NCBI RefSeq assembly: GCF_023638035.1
Contig: NZ_JAKRVX010000001.1
Span: forward strand, 434,001 to 498,000
Origin: Natronocalculus amylovorans
GTDB lineage: Archaea > Halobacteriota > Halobacteria > Halobacteriales > Haloferacaceae
DNA: 64,000 bases
Reading direction: 5' to 3'
In this document: piece after piece, positions 61,986-64,000 of the stretch
Position numbering within the stretch: position 1 is the first letter of the stretch
Layout of the letters: each line of letters opens with the position of its first letter
Notes under the pieces: generated by a model
What the model saw: the letters and a program-made list of their open reading frames with translations, nothing else
Told to the model about the DNA's origin: nothing
The model's database searches: none
Made by a program: the position numbers and the translations under genes

Positions 61986-63161
61986 ATGCGTGGCATTCGA
62001 ATCGGAAGCGCATTCGGGATTCCGATTCAACTCAATTGGACGTTTCTATTGATCCTCCCGATTTTTGCGTGGATCATCGGTGGGAGTGTTGAACAAACAA
62101 CGCTACTTATCAATCAGGTGCTTGGGGGAACTCTTGACGCTGCAGTGTTGACCACAGGAAACACGCCATGGATTCTAGGCACTGCAGCGGCGCTCGGGTT
62201 ATTTTTTGGCGTCCTTCTTCACGAGTTCGGACACTCACTCACTGCGCTCCGGTATGATCTTGAAATTGAGTCGATCACACTCTGGCTCCTTGGCGGTGTT
62301 GCAAGTTTTAAAGAGATGCCCGAAGATTGGAAACAGGAGTTCAATATTGCGATCGCAGGGCCGATCGTGAGTGTTCTCGTCGGTCTTGTATCATATGCTG
62401 CGTTTGTCGTGACACCAGACAGCCTTGCAGAAGTGCAGTTCGTGCTTGGTTACTTGGCGTTCATGAACATTGCACTTGCGGTGTTTAACATGCTTCCAGG
62501 GTTCCCAATGGATGGTGGCCGAGTGCTTCGGGCACTTCTTGCACGGAATCAGCCACACGCAAAAGCAACGCAGCAGGCCGCAGAAGTTGGCAAAGTGTTT
62601 GCGTTCTTGATGGGTATTTTTGGGCTGTTTACATTCCAACTATTCCTCATCCTTCTTGCACTATTCATCTACATGGCTGCATCAGGTGAAGCACAGCAGT
62701 CGACCCTCAAAGCAGCCTTCCAAGACGTCACCGTTCGCGATATTATGACGCCGAAAGAGCAGCTCAAAACGGTCGATCGCCGAACCTCGGTTTCGGAGCT
62801 GATGAACCGAATGTTCCAAGAGCGCCACACTGGCTACCCAGTACTCCAAGATGGTGAGCTGGTTGGAATGGTTGCACTCGAAGATGCGCGAAGCGTTCGT
62901 GACGTCGAGCGTGATGCATACCTCGTTGAAGAGATTATGAGTAGAGACATCACAAGCGTCACACCGGATGCAGATGCAATGTTGGCGCTTCGAACAATGC
63001 AAGAATCAAACGTTGGTCGCTTACCGGTGATCAGCGTGAACGGTGAATTAGTTGGGATTGTGTCGCGAACCGATCTGATGACCGCATTCAATATTATTCA
63101 GTCGGGTGGAAGCGCATCGCTCATCCGTCGTGACGATCCGTCAATAACCTCGATTAGATAA
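61986..63161 (+). CDS. Site-2 protease-family M50 metallopeptidase with CBS pair
   Basis: The 391-residue membrane protease has six or so helices. The zinc motif HEFGH is in LLHEFGHSLTAL, the third ligand motif in MLPGFPMDGGRVLRALL. Two CBS domains occupy about 250-385 (DIMTPKEQLKTVDRRTSVSELMNRMFQERHTGYPVLQDGELVGMVALEDARSVRDVERD; EIMSRDITSVTPDADAMLALRTMQESNVGRLPVISVNGELVGIVSRTDLMTAF) and probably bind adenosine nucleotides to regulate the peptidase. It cleaves other membrane proteins inside the bilayer, a job often used for signalling. The substrate is unknown. Confidence 0.93.
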   Translation: MRGIRIGSAFGIPIQLNWTFLLILPIFAWIIGGSVEQTTLLINQVLGGTLDAAVLTTGNTPWILGTAAALGLFFGVLLHEFGHSLTALRYDLEIESITLWLLGGVASFKEMPEDWKQEFNIAIAGPIVSVLVGLVSYAAFVVTPDSLAEVQFVLGYLAFMNIALAVFNMLPGFPMDGGRVLRALLARNQPHAKATQQAAEVGKVFAFLMGIFGLFTFQLFLILLALFIYMAASGEAQQSTLKAAFQDVTVRDIMTPKEQLKTVDRRTSVSELMNRMFQERHTGYPVLQDGELVGMVALEDARSVRDVERDAYLVEEIMSRDITSVTPDADAMLALRTMQESNVGRLPVISVNGELVGIVSRTDLMTAFNIIQSGGSASLIRRDDPSITSIR

Positions 63162-63166
63162 CAGCG

Positions 63167-63973
63167 TTATACGCAGGCCGCTTTGAGCTCTTTTTGACTT
63201 ATTTTTCCAAACTCTGCTTTTCTGTGACACAGAATACATAGTGAAACGAGATTTTCAAGATAGTGTGCATCTTCGACCATCATCACCGGCATCTCAACAA
63301 ACGCCCGAACGGGAATGATGTGGTGAACATCCGGATTTCGCCCAAGTTCCTCTTTTGTCGTGCCGCAGTGTTGGCAGGTATACGCATCGCGTTCGAGGGC
63401 TCTGCGGCGCATTTTTGCCCATCCCGGTCCGTAAGCGCTGGTCCCCGAAGATCCACCACGCCAGTGTGGATGATTTTCGCCGGTGTAGTGCTCTGAAAGC
63501 CAGGCCGATCGGCACTCAGTACCACAAAAGACACCATGTTCGCCCACATTGCTTGGATAGCGATGAACAGGGACGCCACAGGTCTCACACTCGAGTTTGA
63601 GCTTGCCGCCGTTCCATTTACCATTGTGTTCACCACTCAAATCAGGAGTGTTCCGCCAATTCTCGGTTTCAACGCACGTCGAACAGTAGAGTCCCTTTTT
63701 TTCAGAAGGATAGTAATCAAACTCACTAGCGCAGATCTCACATGTGGCTGTTTCTTTTGCACCCTGATAGTTTGGAGCGTGCTTACCGCTTCTTGGCACC
63801 GATCTCCGACACTCATCGGAGCAATATCGTTTTTGATGTGGTGAATAGAAGTCTGAATCGCACCATTGGCAAACATTGTTTGGTAATTTTTCGTCGTGAG
63901 CACTAGCGTGATGAACGGCTAGGCCTCGACGTGAACCAAATGATCGAGTACACGTAGGACAGTGGTGAGCCAT
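63167..63973 (-). CDS. HNH endonuclease-like protein with multiple zinc fingers
   Basis: The 268-residue protein has a C2H2-like finger at the start (CPTCTRSFGSRRGLAVHHASAH), three CxxC...CxxxC-type zinc clusters (CQWCDSDFYSPHQKRYCSDEC; CEICASEFDYYPSEKKGLYCSTC; CETCGVPVHRYPSNVGEHGVFCGTEC) and a C-terminal HNH nuclease motif (YTCQHCGTTKEELGRNPDVHHIIPVRAF...HYLENLVSLCILCHRKAE). Such proteins occur in viruses, introns and mobile elements, but no element ends are seen. The gene lies 5 bases past the M50 gene in convergent orientation. Confidence 0.88.
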   Translation of the reverse strand: MAHHCPTCTRSFGSRRGLAVHHASAHDEKLPNNVCQWCDSDFYSPHQKRYCSDECRRSVPRSGKHAPNYQGAKETATCEICASEFDYYPSEKKGLYCSTCVETENWRNTPDLSGEHNGKWNGGKLKLECETCGVPVHRYPSNVGEHGVFCGTECRSAWLSEHYTGENHPHWRGGSSGTSAYGPGWAKMRRRALERDAYTCQHCGTTKEELGRNPDVHHIIPVRAFVEMPVMMVEDAHYLENLVSLCILCHRKAEFGKISQKELKAACV

Positions 63974-64000
63974 ACTAGCAATACTAGAATATGTAACTAG

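Noticed and set aside
1-64000. tRNA, rRNA or other stable RNA genes
   Set aside because: I looked in all gaps larger than 60 bases and saw no tRNA-like arms or rRNA segments; a covariance-model search could still find a small RNA.

Overview
The window comes from a haloarchaeon (class Halobacteria). The proteins are strongly acidic, and many promoters have a TATA-like box 23-33 bases before the start codon, which fits leaderless transcripts. The gene set is characteristic: A-type ATP synthase, thermosome, RNase Z, eIF1A/RIO1/KH, aRF1, TiaS, CarS, RFC small subunit, bat-like sensors and ABCE1. The GC content looks close to 50 percent by eye, low for the class and reminiscent of Haloquadratum, but I cannot assign a genus from the sequence alone. 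I saw no rRNA, tRNA, CRISPR array, transposase or prophage.

Layout. 0-7 kb: tail of a membrane protein, ABCE1 with an EMC6-like partner, a 1151-residue sensor kinase and two small genes. 7-16.9 kb: a desuccinylase-like gene overlapping a threonine synthase, tiaS, an HTH regulator, a glutaredoxin-like gene, a purine-type permease with an HTH-phosphoribosyltransferase gene, a prenyl synthase and etfBA. 16.9-20.7 kb: a membrane-anchored winged-helix protein divergent from a secreted protein, a pilin-like protein and a methyltransferase. 20.8-33.4 kb: the ATP synthase cluster H-I-K-E-C-F-A-B, then ethanolamine ammonia-lyase genes eutB-eutC-eutA, then atpD. 33.5-42.3 kb: a small zinc-ribbon-like protein, a Tat-exported repeat-rich DUF302 protein, aRF1, MinD4-type ATPase, argS, rbkR-ribB with a 20-bp palindromic operator candidate, and ilvE. 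42.3-51.7 kb: DUF502, carS, asd-rfcC, a TETEE-repeat surface protein, rnz, a pseudo-receiver, a DUF460 nuclease-like protein and tyrS. 51.8-64 kb: a bat-like sensor-regulator, eIF1A-RIO1-KH, thermosome, acetyltransferase, helicase, cupin, site-2 protease and a multi-zinc-finger HNH protein.

How it fits together. Most of the window is conserved core: energy conservation, translation, tRNA modification, riboflavin and ether-lipid synthesis. The accessory parts are the eut block placed inside the ATP synthase gene cluster, two exported proteins with tandem repeats in the coding sequence, a one-component membrane regulator paired with a secreted protein, and the HNH gene. The ethanolamine lyase is metabolically suggestive beside asd, which would make ethanolamine-headed archaeal lipids. 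No aldehyde dehydrogenase or microcompartment genes are present here, so the fate of the acetaldehyde product is not visible.

The best candidates for something undescribed are the eutBCA insertion between atpB and atpD, the inverted repeats before atpH and between atpI and atpK, the RbkR operator candidate, and the divergent membrane-regulator/secreted-protein pair.
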